DNA of 64,000 nt from Albula goreensis (taxonomy: Eukaryota > Chordata > Actinopteri > Albuliformes > Albulidae). Made by a program: the position numbers and the translations under genes. This document shows positions 54,601 to 64,000 of the stretch, in pieces. The stretch lies in contig CM040746.1 of NCBI GenBank assembly GCA_022829145.1, positions 21,983,332-22,047,331 on the forward strand, written 5' to 3'. Numbering within the stretch: the stretch's first letter is position 1; every line of letters starts with the position of its first letter. Under the pieces are notes generated by a model that was not told the origin of the DNA, did not search any database, and saw only the letters and a list, made by a program, of their open reading frames with translations.

Positions 54601-54664
54601 GCGCTCTTCTCGTCAGGAATCCTCTGGGCAGTCATCTGATCCAAACCCCAGCAGCTCTCCTTAA
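24610..54664 (+). CDS. lrch4: LRCH-family protein: leucine-rich repeats plus calponin-homology domain (lrch4), two possible C-termini
   Basis: Exons: 24610-24781, 36501-36645, 37016-37145, 38499-38604, 38831-38967, 39219-39328, 40267-40366, 41703-41805, 42065-42168, 42258-42313, 43007-43156, 45143-45211, 45441-45495, 45846-45909, 46726-46827, 47526-47623, 47760-47897, 48621-48698, then 50688-50888 or 54500-54664. All phases join. The products are 705 or 693 residues. About nine leucine-rich repeats (residues 32-238, e.g. LSLYHNCVRSI, LIISNNKLSVLP) are followed by a disordered middle with GGLDSGFNSVDSGSKRWSGN, QVDFIDS and ERRRPGNLQIWQERER, then a CH domain from about residue 561 (LESRLKLSLPDDLGEAL, ILCQLANHVRPR, IHIPSPAVPKLS). 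The middle motifs and the C-terminal membrane anchor fit LRCH4 better than LRCH1-3. LRCH proteins are membrane- or cytoskeleton-linked scaffolds. Confidence 0.9.
26738..26840 (+). repeat. tRNA-like SINE fossil
   Basis: The core GTCACAGGTTCAAATCTCCC resembles a tRNA-type B box (GGTTCGANTCC), and the upstream GACTGTAATGCGGAGCAGC sits where an A-box-like part would be. It looks like a decayed tRNA-derived SINE in lrch4 intron 1. The family and exact ends are uncertain. Confidence 0.45.
34477..34512. repeat. (ACTC)n tetranucleotide repeat
   Basis: About nine ACTC units run in a row in lrch4 intron 1. The apparent open frames over it read THSL repeats and are not genes. Confidence 0.9.
39605..39994. 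mobile_element. Short non-autonomous DNA element (MITE-like) in lrch4 intron 6
   Basis: The left end reads AGTGGAACCACGAGATACGAG and the right end CTCGTATGTCAAGGTTCCACT. The outer AGTGGAACC is inverted at the two ends, and ACTCGTATGT appears near both. The inside has no transposase, only A-rich and ACTCGTA-like tracts. Similar short elements are dispersed in fish genomes. Length is about 390 bp. The superfamily is unclear. Confidence 0.6.
40025..40140 (-). repeat. tRNA-like SINE fossil, minus strand
   Basis: Read on the minus strand, GGTGGTTAAAGAACAGCACT is followed by ACTGGTTTGATTCCCATGTG, matching the A-box to B-box spacing of tRNA-derived SINEs. It lies directly after the MITE-like element in lrch4 intron 6. 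No intact tRNA gene is present. Confidence 0.5.
43915..44740. mobile_element. Possible old hAT-like DNA transposon remnant
   Basis: The left part has GAGCAGTGATTTTCAATAGA and the right part has AATTGAAACGCCCTTCACTC, which could be decayed hAT-type ends (CAGTG...TTTTCAA). Inside are CCAGGGGGCCTGGAT and CAACTGGCCCACC tracts and an AT-rich TATAT minisatellite (44570-44626). There is no open transposase. The assignment is weak; it may just be unique intron sequence. Confidence 0.22.
46475..46640 (+). repeat. SINE-like dispersed fish repeat
   Basis: The block contains GCTTTTATCCAAAGCGACC, GGTTAAGGGCCTTGCTCAAG and GGGCTTGAACCGCCAACCTG, ending near TTAGGCACTAGACTATAGG. This order matches a repeat common in many fish that has a B-box-like GCTTGAACC. 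It lies just upstream of lrch4 exon 15 and is non-coding. Confidence 0.6.
50147..50170. repeat. Poly-T run
   Basis: About 24 consecutive T residues lie in the intron before the first alternative lrch4 last exon. This may be the tail of an antisense retroposed element, but no element body is clear. Confidence 0.8.
50688..50888 (+). CDS. lrch4: lrch4 alternative last exon A: end of CH domain plus membrane anchor
   Basis: The acceptor CTCTCAG precedes an in-frame exon of 66 codons plus TAG. It completes the CH domain (ADVCLSSDVLSCNLPAVMRT) and, after a short linker, ends with a hydrophobic segment LPHGFLLFYCLAMALLYMLY close to the C-terminus. Human LRCH4 ends in a comparable anchor. An AATAAA at 51064 would serve this isoform. 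It competes with exon 54500-54664. Confidence 0.85.
   Translation, partial: ADVCLSSDVLSCNLPAVMRTVEALAGQGQEGEQTSPPHCSQLPHGFLLFYCLAMALLYMLYCHLTT
51064..51069 (+). terminator. Candidate polyadenylation signal for the membrane-anchored lrch4 isoform
   Basis: AATAAA in GCAGAATAAAGTGCAC lies 175 bp after the exon A stop. Its position after an alternative terminal exon supports use of that exon as a true 3' end. Confidence 0.5.
54500..54664 (+). CDS. lrch4: lrch4 alternative last exon B: soluble LRCH1/2/3-like C-terminus
   Basis: The acceptor TATCCCCCTAG precedes 54 codons plus TAA in the same phase as exon A. The start, ECLCSPQQILEDEGLTRIAL, followed by a VQTLVEL segment, resembles the last CH-domain helices of LRCH1-3. 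The exon then ends in a Ser-rich hydrophilic tail without a membrane segment. An AATAAA at 55145 lies 480 bp downstream. Exon 18 can join to either A or B without breaking the frame. Confidence 0.82.
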   Translation, partial: ECLCSPQQILEDEGLTRIALTVQTLVELPLSGARRSSRQESSGQSSDPNPSSSP

Positions 54665-55144
54665 TGTCCAGTGACCACTGTGTCTGTGTCTGCTTTTGAT
54701 TGTAATTTCAATATACCAAAGAGATCTCATGAAACTCCAAATGGTTTCCAAAAAAGCAAGCCACCAGGCACCTTTATATCTATGTATACATTATCTTAAA
54801 TTCTCATATTCTATAAAGATGGAACTATGATAAAAGGGAAGAAATGTGTAAATACATTAAATGTTTAACAGTAATTTTAGAGATGCATTGTTTACATTCT
54901 TTTGTAAGGTTAGAGTGCTTTGACTTGGGAGACTGCTCTGACTGGGACTGTAATTTTGAAATTGATCATGATAAAAGAATAGTACTTAATGACAATGCAG
55001 TGATTTTATTAATTTTACCTTCCCATTGGGTTCAGTAGTATGTGCATGCAATTTTTGAGAGTTATAACACCTCTATATTCTGTTTCTATTTTAAGTTTTC
55101 TCAGATACGTTAAATATTTTGAATGAAATAGTCTTTGAGATCAA

Positions 55145-55150
55145 AATAAA
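55145..55150 (+). terminator. Candidate polyadenylation signal for the soluble lrch4 isoform
   Basis: AATAAA in ATCAAAATAAAGATG is the first well-formed signal I noticed after exon B and would end the gene near 55170. A minus-strand signal for the converging gene may lie within 200 bp, at 55345-55350 (TTTATT). Confidence 0.5.
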
Positions 55151-56389
55151 GATGTTTAGTGTTGAAAAAAGAAAGCCTGGACAGGAAGGGGTTTAGGAAA
55201 TAAGAGATCAAGATAGTCAAATTCCCAGTGCATACATCATCAGTCATCTGGGGTGTATTGCATGACTGTATTTAAACCAATCAAAGGTAAGTGTGTGTTG
55301 TATGCAAGAAAAATAAGTTTATGATGAAGGACTGGCTGTATTTTTTTATTAATAGTTGGTTAGTACATTATATAACATTTTTATAACAAAAATAAAGTAT
55401 TTGCAATGAGACAAGTAACAGTTCAGAATTTTTCAGAATGACAAAACACTTGAGCATGTGCTTTTAGAAAATATATTTTCTCAATACTTACTGTAAGAGT
55501 ACACAGTTACATTGTTAGAAGTTACCTTTCTTTAGTCTTGACTTTGAGGTACAGTCAAAGGGTCAAATTTATTCAGTTTTCTGTGTGGCATATGGAGCTG
55601 GTTTTACCAAAGCTATGATGGTAAGATCGATACATACACTTGTAGTTTTTTCTTAATTGTCCTATATTTTTTTATTAAACTGAAGTTCTCTAGGACCATA
55701 ATGGCAGACACTTCATTAACATTTCTTTGCAAAATGTGATTTCAGTATACATGCTTCTATGTATAACCATATAGAAACTGGTTAGCCCTTTAGAATATTC
55801 CCTACCCATGTAGCTACACAAAGGAATATAAAACCATACTTACAGCAGGACCAGGATGATTCATGGTTGGATCAAGGATTAAGGGTAGCTATACTTTTAA
55901 AAACCCCTTTAGTGAAGTGATAGAAAATATGGTCAAGGCCCAAAACAAACTTTTTAAATGAAGTATCCAGAACACATTCTTTTAAGTTTTGCTTCAGTTA
56001 TTTGGTGCCTGCATAGGGATGTTATGTAACAAGCTTTAGTTAGGAAAATGTCCTTTAACAGAAATTCATCATGCACATAGATCTGTGTACATTTTTCCAT
56101 TCAGGTAGGTGAAATTTTCTTTCAGGAGCTGAAACTTTACAAAAACCATATATAGTATTCATGAAGAACAGCACAAATTCCCAGACATATAGATGTATCT
56201 ATGTAAAATACATCACATGCTCACACAAAGGAAATGGAAAAGACAAATGAAAAGGAAAAAAAAGAAAAATGCACTTGCTGGTAAAGTTGTAAACACTAAT
56301 CCTTTTACTTTGCTTGCCGCCTCTTCTTTTCCACCCGTTATGGCCTGACATAAAGACGATTTCTTTTGGGCTTCATGGAACGGGAAGAG

Positions 56390-56947
56390 TCAGTAAGTGG
56401 CATCGACAGCATTGATATTGCTGTCCATCTGATGTCGGAATGAGACGCGGGCTTTTTGGGAGAAGTATACCTGTGATCCCCCGACACCACCACCAACTTC
56501 GCCTTCACTGCCCCATGAGGCTGTGGAGGAGAGACGTGGCTTCACCTCCCCAGGAGGCACTTGGGTTGAATAGGGTAGAGGGGGAGAGGATATATATGTG
56601 GAAGAAAGCAAAACAAAGAAAAGGATCAGAACCACAGTATTCATTGGCATGCTACTGCATGAAGTCTGTATGTTTGAAGGTTTTCATTTGCATAGCATTT
56701 AAGGTAGCCTAGCCTGCTTTTCAAGTATTATTTGGCTTCTTATCTAGTATTGTCTCTTGTAAGCAACTGTCAACGTTAAACTGTACCTCAGTTTTTCCTT
56801 TTCAACCTTCCACCCCCCTTTATACACTACTGACTGAAGATCTCACACCTGTTTCCTGGAGGCTCTGGCGGCCCTTTCCCCTCTCTTTGCAGCGCCTGTA
56901 CCAGGGAAAACACTGTAGCACCTTCACACCCATGTGAACAGGGTAGG
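56390..56947 (-). CDS. Unrecognised protein, last two coding exons on the minus strand
   Basis: Exon 56947-56849 (acceptor TTCTTTGCAG, donor CAG/GTGTGA) and exon 56559-56390 (acceptor CCTATTCAACCCAAG, stop TGA) join in phase, with one base plus two bases at the junction. Together they give about 88 residues of a C-terminus: a Cys/Arg/Trp segment (VKVLQCFPWYRRCKERGKGR), a Ser/Gly-rich part (SSTASWGSEGEVGGG) and a conserved-looking end (QVYFSQKARVSFRHQMDSN...DATY). The basic Cys-containing segment could follow a membrane helix encoded upstream, and the C-terminal DATY could be a PDZ ligand; both are guesses. Upstream exons were not found with confidence. I do not recognise the family. Confidence 0.5.
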
Positions 56948-58554
56948 CTGCAAAGAAAAATGAAAAGACTAAAGAAATGGTATTGAATGGCGATCGGAGA
57001 GAGGGACATGGGAAGTACGATATTATTAGTATACTAATTGTACAATACCTGATTTTCTTTGAACCAAATGAGTTCAGATGTTCCTGTCTGCAGTTTGTGA
57101 ATATGATAACACATCAGTATTTGCCTCCCCCCCCCCACACACTGGAGATTTAAGGTGATCTACCATTTCATGAAAACACTCCAAAAACAAAATGTTGCTG
57201 TATTAACATGGGTGTGTTAGATTTATACTCTCTAAGAAATGTGCATATTCTCTTCTGACAACCGTAAATATCAAACCTGAGGAGAGAACATCAACTTGTC
57301 GTTCTTACTAAAGACCTTGACCCAGAAGTTGCAACATCAAGTCAGGTAATTTCATTCAAGTTTAGGGTGTGGCATAAGATTCTTTGTCCCTGACTGAAAG
57401 TTTTGAATCATGATTATCTGTATCCTTGTCTGGCCAAGGGGTTAAGGTTTTAATCAAATTAGCTCCAGTCTCCAGCACAGATAGCTCAATGTCGACATCA
57501 TGTTAAGCTTCATCCGAATAAGACGCAGAACAGAGTAATGCATACCATGTCCCATTAATCCTATAAGAGACGTCAGTGGTGTCAGTGTTCATAGACTTCT
57601 AGAGCCTTAAGTGGAGTTATGACAGTCAAACATAGGTCAGGAGCGTGCTGAGCTTGTCCTCTGTGTGTTATTGAGTCATAGCAAGAATTAATCTTAACGT
57701 CAGATGACCATTGGCTCTTTTAATGGCATACCTGGTTTTTAATGAGAACAATAATCTGTTTGTGTCTTTTTTAAAAATGGAGCAACTCAACTCATTTCTG
57801 AATTCTCACTGGAAAGTTGGGTTTGCTTTTAGCTCCTTGACAAAACACCCTTTTCCTCATTTTGATATTTTTCAATTGGATTAATTTGTGCTTATGGGCT
57901 GAAATTTGTTTTTAGATGGGCTTCCTTTTTGTAAGGCAATAAGTTCCCAAGCACAAAAATCTCTCAATTTTTAACAGCTATAGAACTTTTTTAACACAAG
58001 GGGTGGGGTGTTTCACATACCTCCTATTCTTACAATTCCTGGTTTGTAGTGCCTTCTTCATTTAGAACACAGTGAATTCTAACTATTGAACTAGTATAGA
58101 ATAGAATGCATTTAAATTTAATTAATTTCAACTTTTTATTTTTTTAGACTGCAGACTTCTGTGTCTCATTTCTGTTCACAAAGCCAGAGGTTCTTCTTTC
58201 ATGCTGAAAAAGTGTCATGTCATTATTGAATGGGAAAGTGAGATTTGTCCTCTTAACATGGATAACTCATATAACTTAATATGGCATGAACTGCAACTGC
58301 TTCAAATCAACACAACAGTTTCCGCTACACCTGCTTTGTGAAAGCTAAACATTGCTGGATTTACTGCGGTGTGTAAGCATCAAGATGAGCATTTCAAAGT
58401 CCCAAGTGGGAAGAGGAGAGAGAAGGGTAAACTTGCTTATGCACAGCAGTCATTGTGCTTTTCTGAAGTTTCTGGATGCCAGAGCTGCACAGCAATAAAC
58501 AGTTTGACTTAATGTCTCTGTGACCCTCTTCACTCTCACAAGCGCACACATGCA

Positions 58555-58558
<4 letters not shown>

Positions 58559-58612
<54 letters not shown>
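58559..58612. repeat. (CA)n microsatellite
   Basis: About 27 CA units with no interruption. Reverse-strand open frames over it consist of Cys-Val repeats and are artefacts. Confidence 0.95.
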
Positions 58613-58613
<1 letters not shown>

Positions 58614-59936
58614 CTAATAGGTGGCCAGGACAGCAGTGAGGAATTTCAGGCCTTGGTCTGTAATGCCAACCTCTAGTGCTGAGATTGTCTGGCAGCATTC
58701 AGTGCCACATAGTGAGCACCCTGGCCAAAAACAAAAATAAAATGCTCTGCGCAAACTCAAAAGAAAGAAACAAAAGCCTAAAACTTGACTGCAGAGCAAA
58801 ATCTGGGGCATAATTATTTGATTCTTTTTTATATTTGTTAACTGTAGGAGGCAAACATTTTAATCCCTAACTCTGAATCTTAATTCATACTGGAATCTTT
58901 ACCATGTACAAATGGCGCAACAATCGGTTAACTAAGTCATTCTTAACATTCTTTTAATATGCTTGCACACATTCTCAACACTTACTAGCCAACCATATCT
59001 TTGTTTTAAAATGTATTATTCAATGATATACCAATTTCAAAGCGTTAATTTACCATTTCTGATGAAAAAAATAAGTAAATAATTAATCAAAACACACATT
59101 TACATACATTCTATATGTATTTGTGTATTTATTTGTGCACATGTGTTGTATACACACAAACAGATCCACCAGATGTGTGTGTTACTATAAAAATGGATGT
59201 GAAGCGGTTAAAGGGGCTATTAAGATAAAAGATAGAAACAGAACTATAAAGGCTGTAACACATGAACTTTTACTACTAAATGGCCAGAATGATATGACCA
59301 CTCCACCCAAACGCCCCACCTCCCCCATACCCACCATGAATAGGGGCTGGAATAGTGTGATCATGAGGTACTGTGCCCACTTAGACCACATTGTCCTCAT
59401 ACCTAGGCACCAGGCCAAGACAAACATGGCCAAGCCTGTTGGCACTCTCTCATGACCCTGTGACCACTACCAATCCTTCTGCCTGAGAAAAAACAGCTTG
59501 AAGCCATACTTGCACAGTGCAGCACAGTCCTTTAAATATATACCCATTCTCTTCCTTTACACTTTTCTTTGGGATGTTAAACATCTGTAATGAATGTTTC
59601 CTCGACATCTCTTCATACAGGTATGGACTTTGCTGCAACTGGTCCCATTGAGAATATGAGCATTCATAATGCTGGGGTGTTAGGTATGAGACAGCTCATA
59701 TTTTATTGCTGGGGTTTTTTTGTAGCTGTTTTTCTCCACTCACAGTCAAGATTCAGTCTCTTTTTTCGCCACATTAGCCACACCTACAATGTGAGCCGCC
59801 AAAGAAGCATTGCACAGTCAGAGGCACAGAGAAAGTACTTTATTCCCGATCACTGTCCCTTCCTCTGACTGGAAAACATCCATCACGATAAAAGCTGTTA
59901 GATGTGCATCCTGTCTGTATATACCTCCAATTCAGG

Positions 59937-60060
59937 GCAGCAGTGTATAATAATGGTTAAAGACATGGTCTTCTAAGTCTGAGGTGGTGGCTATGATTCC
60001 CAGATAGGACACTGCTTGTGCCCTCAAAGAAGAGTACTTTATTCAATGCTTCTGTTACAA
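59937..60060 (+). repeat. tRNA-like SINE fossil
   Basis: GCAGTGTATAATAATGGTTA is followed by GGTGGCTATGATTCCCAGAT and ATAGGACACTGCTTGTGCCC. This is the layout of a dispersed tRNA-derived fish SINE with degraded A and B boxes. It does not form an intact tRNA gene. Confidence 0.55.
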
Positions 60061-61629
60061 CCCTGCTCTATAGATGGATATAATGTATGAATTGAAACTG
60101 TAAAGTTCCCCTGAAGTCTGGGCAACCTTACAATGGCCTAACATTCAATAAAGTCGTTAAAAGCTCCATCCTAATTAGGTCACAATTTAATTCCATGGCG
60201 GGGTTCTGTGTAAAGGAGTAGAAGCAGACTGCAAAACGTTCAAAAACTGATTTTTTCACAGTGCCGTCTTACCCTGTCTGGAATAGAGGAGGTGTTACAC
60301 TGGCAAACGTCATGTAATTCTACTGCTAAACAGACTTAACCCCCTTTGGTTGAATTAGTTGAGGACTTTCTATTTCTTTTGAATCTATCACAAAATATCT
60401 AAGAAGTCTTCCTTCAGTAAAGCTAATTTGCTTCGGTGGGTCCTCTCTTTAAATCTTTTATCTTACTGATGATAATGCAACCTAGAATTTGCATGTTTCT
60501 GATCTGTAATAACTGCGCCACATAAAAAGCCCCCACCCCCCACCACCACCTCCAAACACACATAGAGGTTTCACCCCTTCAAGACACGCGCTATGTGTCA
60601 ATTGTCTCACTCCGTGCTTATCAGGATGAGTCTGGACGAGTCAGACGAAGTAATCCAGCGTCTCAATCGCGTATGTCCTGGCTGGCGCGACCATACAATT
60701 GTGCCAAAGTACAACGAATCACGTTAAATATGCTATAATAGAAAATTAGGTAGGCCTACTGCATCAGGGTATATGCAGCCGTGCAGCCACAGCATATTCA
60801 TTTTCACTTTTAATGTTTTATATAAAATGGACGGCGCTGGAGTTAATCTGGTGTTAGGGGAGTCGAAAGTGGATCAATCTTGCCTGGGAAGGGAGCAGGA
60901 AAATCCGCGACACTTAAGGCAATTTAACTGAAATACTTTTAATCTTCATTTGCTGCATACTGTTTATTCAGAGCTTGTTATCACTCGTATTCTTCCATCT
61001 GCTGTGCGGCCTCACGCCCACCTCATAAATCATACAACAAACTTTTCATTGTTAGTCCACAATCGTGTGAGCCCATTCAATTAATTTAAACGTAAAACAG
61101 TTCAATGTGCCTCTTCCTCCCCTCACTGTTTGCCATATGGCACTGTCCTATCAGGTCTAAATCATTTGTTTTTTAATTCATTGGCGTTTACTTTTCACTT
61201 TGTACAGCTCATGAACAGTGAAACAATTTCAGGAGTTGAATCCTCGTAAAAAGCTATTTTCGATGGTGTTGATGTTACACGTTTATATTGTAATAAATTG
61301 TATTGTTGCACATGACAGTTTATGAGTTTAAAAGCATCTGATTAGTTAAGGGTTAAAGAAAGCCTACCTGTTGCAGAATCACTTTAGAGCTCCTTTCAGT
61401 TGGTATTTTCCTCCAGTTGAACTGCTGCCTAATCTACGTCTGCTTCTTTGTTGCTGCAGTGTAGCCAGTTTGAACAGTGTTTTTTTTTTTTTTTTTTCTT
61501 AATGACCAACGTATCAATCTCCTGCCTGGTTATCGCAGTGGCAACCTGGATACAGGCGTCTGTGAGCGCACTGACGGTCGAAGCAATGACAACATGGAAA
61601 GATCTCCCTGGCGCATGGAGCTCGTGAGC

Positions 61630-61673
61630 TTTAAATAGCTAATCTCTGGGGCGCTGCCGCTCGCCACGCCCCC
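61630..61673 (-). promoter_or_regulatory. Candidate minus-strand promoter (TATA-like box plus GC/CACCC box)
   Basis: On the minus strand a GC/CACCC-type box (GGGGGCGTGG, plus coordinates 61664-61673) lies about 30 bp upstream of TATTTAAA (61630-61637). That would place a start near 61600. The surrounding sequence is more GC- and CpG-rich than its neighbours. A short minus-strand open frame follows (ATG at 61616, stop at 61530), which may be leader sequence. It could belong to the gene ending at 56390, but the link is inferred. Confidence 0.35.
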
Positions 61674-61739
61674 TTCTGTCTCCATCTCCCTCCTTCTGCC
61701 TATGTTTGTCCTCAACGCTTGGCAAATGACCAAAAGAGG

Positions 61740-64000
61740 AGAAAATGAACGACTTCTGGAAGTTTGCTCTTTTAATCAAGCAGCGCATATTGTTGCGCAA
61801 TTTTATGACCTAGCAGTCATTGTAACCAAGCCAAGATTTTGATAAACTGTGCCTTTGGTCGAGAGAAGGGATATAATACTTACTGTATTTTGTTTCACTG
61901 AATGAGAAATAGCATTTACCTTGTACTTAGATCTAATTTATATTGGCTTGCTCGGCTTATTATGAAAACAGCATTGATTTGTGAAAAAGCTATACTTTTC
62001 CACCAGACTGCAACGCACCATTGAATAAATTCTTGGGAATATAGCAAAAAGCCTTCAGCGTTGTCGTAAAACTGTGTTATTGCATTGAAATAATGTTACT
62101 ATGGTCAACAGCACCTCTTAATGCAATAAATAATAAGTCTTGGTCACCTATCCCTGTTTTACTTTCCAAGTTTTAAAGCAATCCACTCTGTGGAGTGGAG
62201 TTAGACTAAAGTTTGATTTAGTTCCGTAATAATTATGAAGACAAAAAGTGGCTGCCTTCAGAGCAAGTGAATGAATGAGAGAACAAATTGCCTACAGACT
62301 CATGAACGAATGAGGGGATGAATGAGAGAGCAAGAAAAGCAAGGAAATCTATCCTGCAGGATTATCTCTGGATATCTCTGTGGCTTGGATGCCACATGCT
62401 GTGATCCCTGTGACAGGCACTTGTGAGCCTTTGCAACTACTATAGCCACTTTACAGACCACAGTTGATCATGATAATTTTGCATCATATCCACGGACAGG
62501 GGCACAGCCAGGAAAATATGACACTAGTCCCCCAAGCCTCTGGTCAACATTCCTGGGCATCCTGTCCAACCCTGGGTCCCCTGAATCATTTAAGCCTTTG
62601 ACCCTCTTGCAGCACCCCTGCCCAAGGATCTACCTGCAGATCTGAGGGAGGCTGTATGTTTTTTGAGCATAATTGGCATATAGCATCACCAAAGGGGATG
62701 GGGGCACAGCCTGCCTGTACAAGCTGCACATCATACATCATGTGACCACCTCTGAGTCAGTGTGAGCTAAGCTGCTGACCTACACACTGAAAATCAACAG
62801 TTAATTGTCTAGTTAAACATGTCTTAGAGAAGGGCAAGTACTTTTATGCACTCATCCAAAGTGACGAAATGGATTTTCAGCAATCCTGCCACTTACAACT
62901 ATAACTGGGCATTTAAAATTTATAGGAAAAGGGGGTGATGGTAACACTTAAACTGAGCCATTTTGCTGTAACTGGAAACAAGTTATATAACTATTTTCTG
63001 GGGCACAACCCTTCCTTGGCCTGAGTATAGGTCTGAGTAACCATTTCTGAGAAATATCACAACTTCTGATTTGATTCATGCAGTATGTGTGATATTTATG
63101 TTGGACATCTCACTCTTTGTGTATAATATTCGGATTGTCGTGATGTATTAAATTATTGGTCAGAGATACCTGTGACAGTAATTAAAAAAACATTAATTCC
63201 TGTGACCCATCTGATAAAATCCCAACAAAACATTAACAGATGCAGTGCATAGTCCAGCCTCTAAAACAGCCAAATGAAATATAGGGTTAGCTTTGAGTTC
63301 CATGGTGGTGAAACACCCCTCATTTGTTGAGGCAGCATGTTTGGGTGTGTTCCTTGGGATTTGTCTAAGGCAATGGGTTACTGGAACTGGATTCTCATGG
63401 ATTTCACCTGCTCTTCCACCCCTGTTGTGCTTTTGTGTTATATCTGTTTCTTTATACCCCTGCATTTTAGGTCAGGGGGAGTAGAGTATGCACTTTGGGG
63501 ACAGCCATCTGACCTGTATGTGACTTGAGTCTCCTCCCAAGGACCAGGAGACTCATCTTCCCTGACACAAACCCCCTCCCCTTTTCCAGCAAGAAGTAAG
63601 CTATGTTATCTCTAACTTATGTGGAAGCCACCCTTTGGTATTTTTCTTTTTTTTTTTTTTGGTGACACAGATGTGTCACCAATAAAATATTGCCTATGCC
63701 ATCAAAGTCAATATATGTTCAGTTCACAAACCTACAATCCAACCAGGAGAGGTTGCTAGAGAGTGATAACACATATGATTTTAATTACTTTACTCCTTAT
63801 TTTTCCTTTGCTGAGCTACTTGTTGCAAAAGTTGTCAATTGTAGTAAATGGCAGGGGCTTGAAATTTTTAGTGTAATGTTAAATACACTGTTGTCTCATT
63901 TGATCTAACTGGGGTCTCAAGGTGACCATTGACATGATGTAAGTGGTTACCTAAATCTGTTAAATACAGCGTTACATTTCAAAAAAGAATTTAATTTCAC
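61740..64000. other. Region without a recognisable gene
   Basis: AT-rich DNA with short open frames only. A small perfect hairpin, TGGTGACACA-GA-TGTGTCACCA, lies at 63660-63681 next to a poly-T run. I see no splice-bordered exon, RNA gene or intact transposon. Confidence 0.4.

Larger units (their letters stand above)
56960..60580. other. Probable intron of the unrecognised minus-strand gene, or intergenic
   Basis: I looked for minus-strand exons that could precede 56947. Open stretches near 58614-58740 and 59185-59445 exist but lack clear matching splice phases or motifs. A CA repeat lies at 58559-58612 and a SINE-like fossil at 59937-60060. Nothing here is firm enough to call. Confidence 0.4.

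Noticed and set aside
24610-54664. Naming the LRCH gene lrch2 because human LRCH2 lies near IL13RA2
   Set aside because: The middle-region motifs (LDSGFNSVDSGSKRWSGN, ERRRP..LQ.WQERER, QVDFIDS) and the anchor-type last exon fit LRCH4 better. The neighbourhood argument alone is not enough.
59185-59445. Minus-strand hydrophobic open frame as a possible membrane exon of the unrecognised gene
   Set aside because: No acceptor and donor pair with phases matching the exon at 56947, and the opposite strand is equally open.
59590-59868. Possible + strand exon with CATACAG acceptor and GTATGA donor near 59630-59690
   Set aside because: Only about 60 bases, with no neighbouring exons in phase and no recognised motif.

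Overview
The window looks like nuclear DNA of a ray-finned (teleost-type) fish. It is AT-rich, its genes are split into many small exons with GT..AG introns, and it carries Tc1-type transposons, tRNA-like SINE fossils and long CA/GT microsatellites. There is no sign of bacterial, plasmid or phage sequence. Ortholog names below come from recalled family features and were not confirmed by a database search.

Layout. (1) 1-19.9 kb, + strand: two tandem copies of a class I cytokine receptor gene of the IL-13 receptor alpha family. Copy 1 (exons from 153 to the stop at 7260) lacks its signal-peptide exon because the window opens in its first intron. Copy 2 (10674-19816) is complete: ten coding exons, 427 residues. 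Both encode fibronectin-III-type extracellular domains, a transmembrane exon and a short tail with a proline-rich Box1-like motif. The copies differ clearly in most exons but share a 231-bp block with no differences (exon 4 of copy 1, exon 5 of copy 2), which points to gene conversion. Two broken Tc1 transposons and one older Tc1 fossil sit in their introns. (2) 19.9-24.3 kb: intergenic, with a compound CA repeat. (3) 24.6-54.7 kb, + strand: a whole LRCH-family gene, best matched to lrch4. It has leucine-rich repeats, a disordered middle and a calponin-homology (CH) domain. It has two possible last exons: one ends the protein in a membrane anchor, the other in a soluble LRCH1/2/3-like C-terminus. 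(4) 55-57 kb, - strand: the last two coding exons of a gene I do not recognise, converging on lrch4. A GC-box plus TATA arrangement near 61.6 kb may be its promoter. (5) 57-64 kb otherwise shows no convincing gene.

The receptor pair is expected at the cell surface in type-2 cytokine signalling. LRCH proteins are cytoskeleton- or membrane-associated scaffolds. Nothing in the sequence shows that the two loci work together. I found no clearly new biological system. The best leads are the gene-conversion block, the alternative lrch4 ends, a splice donor fused to a GT microsatellite, and the unrecognised - strand gene.
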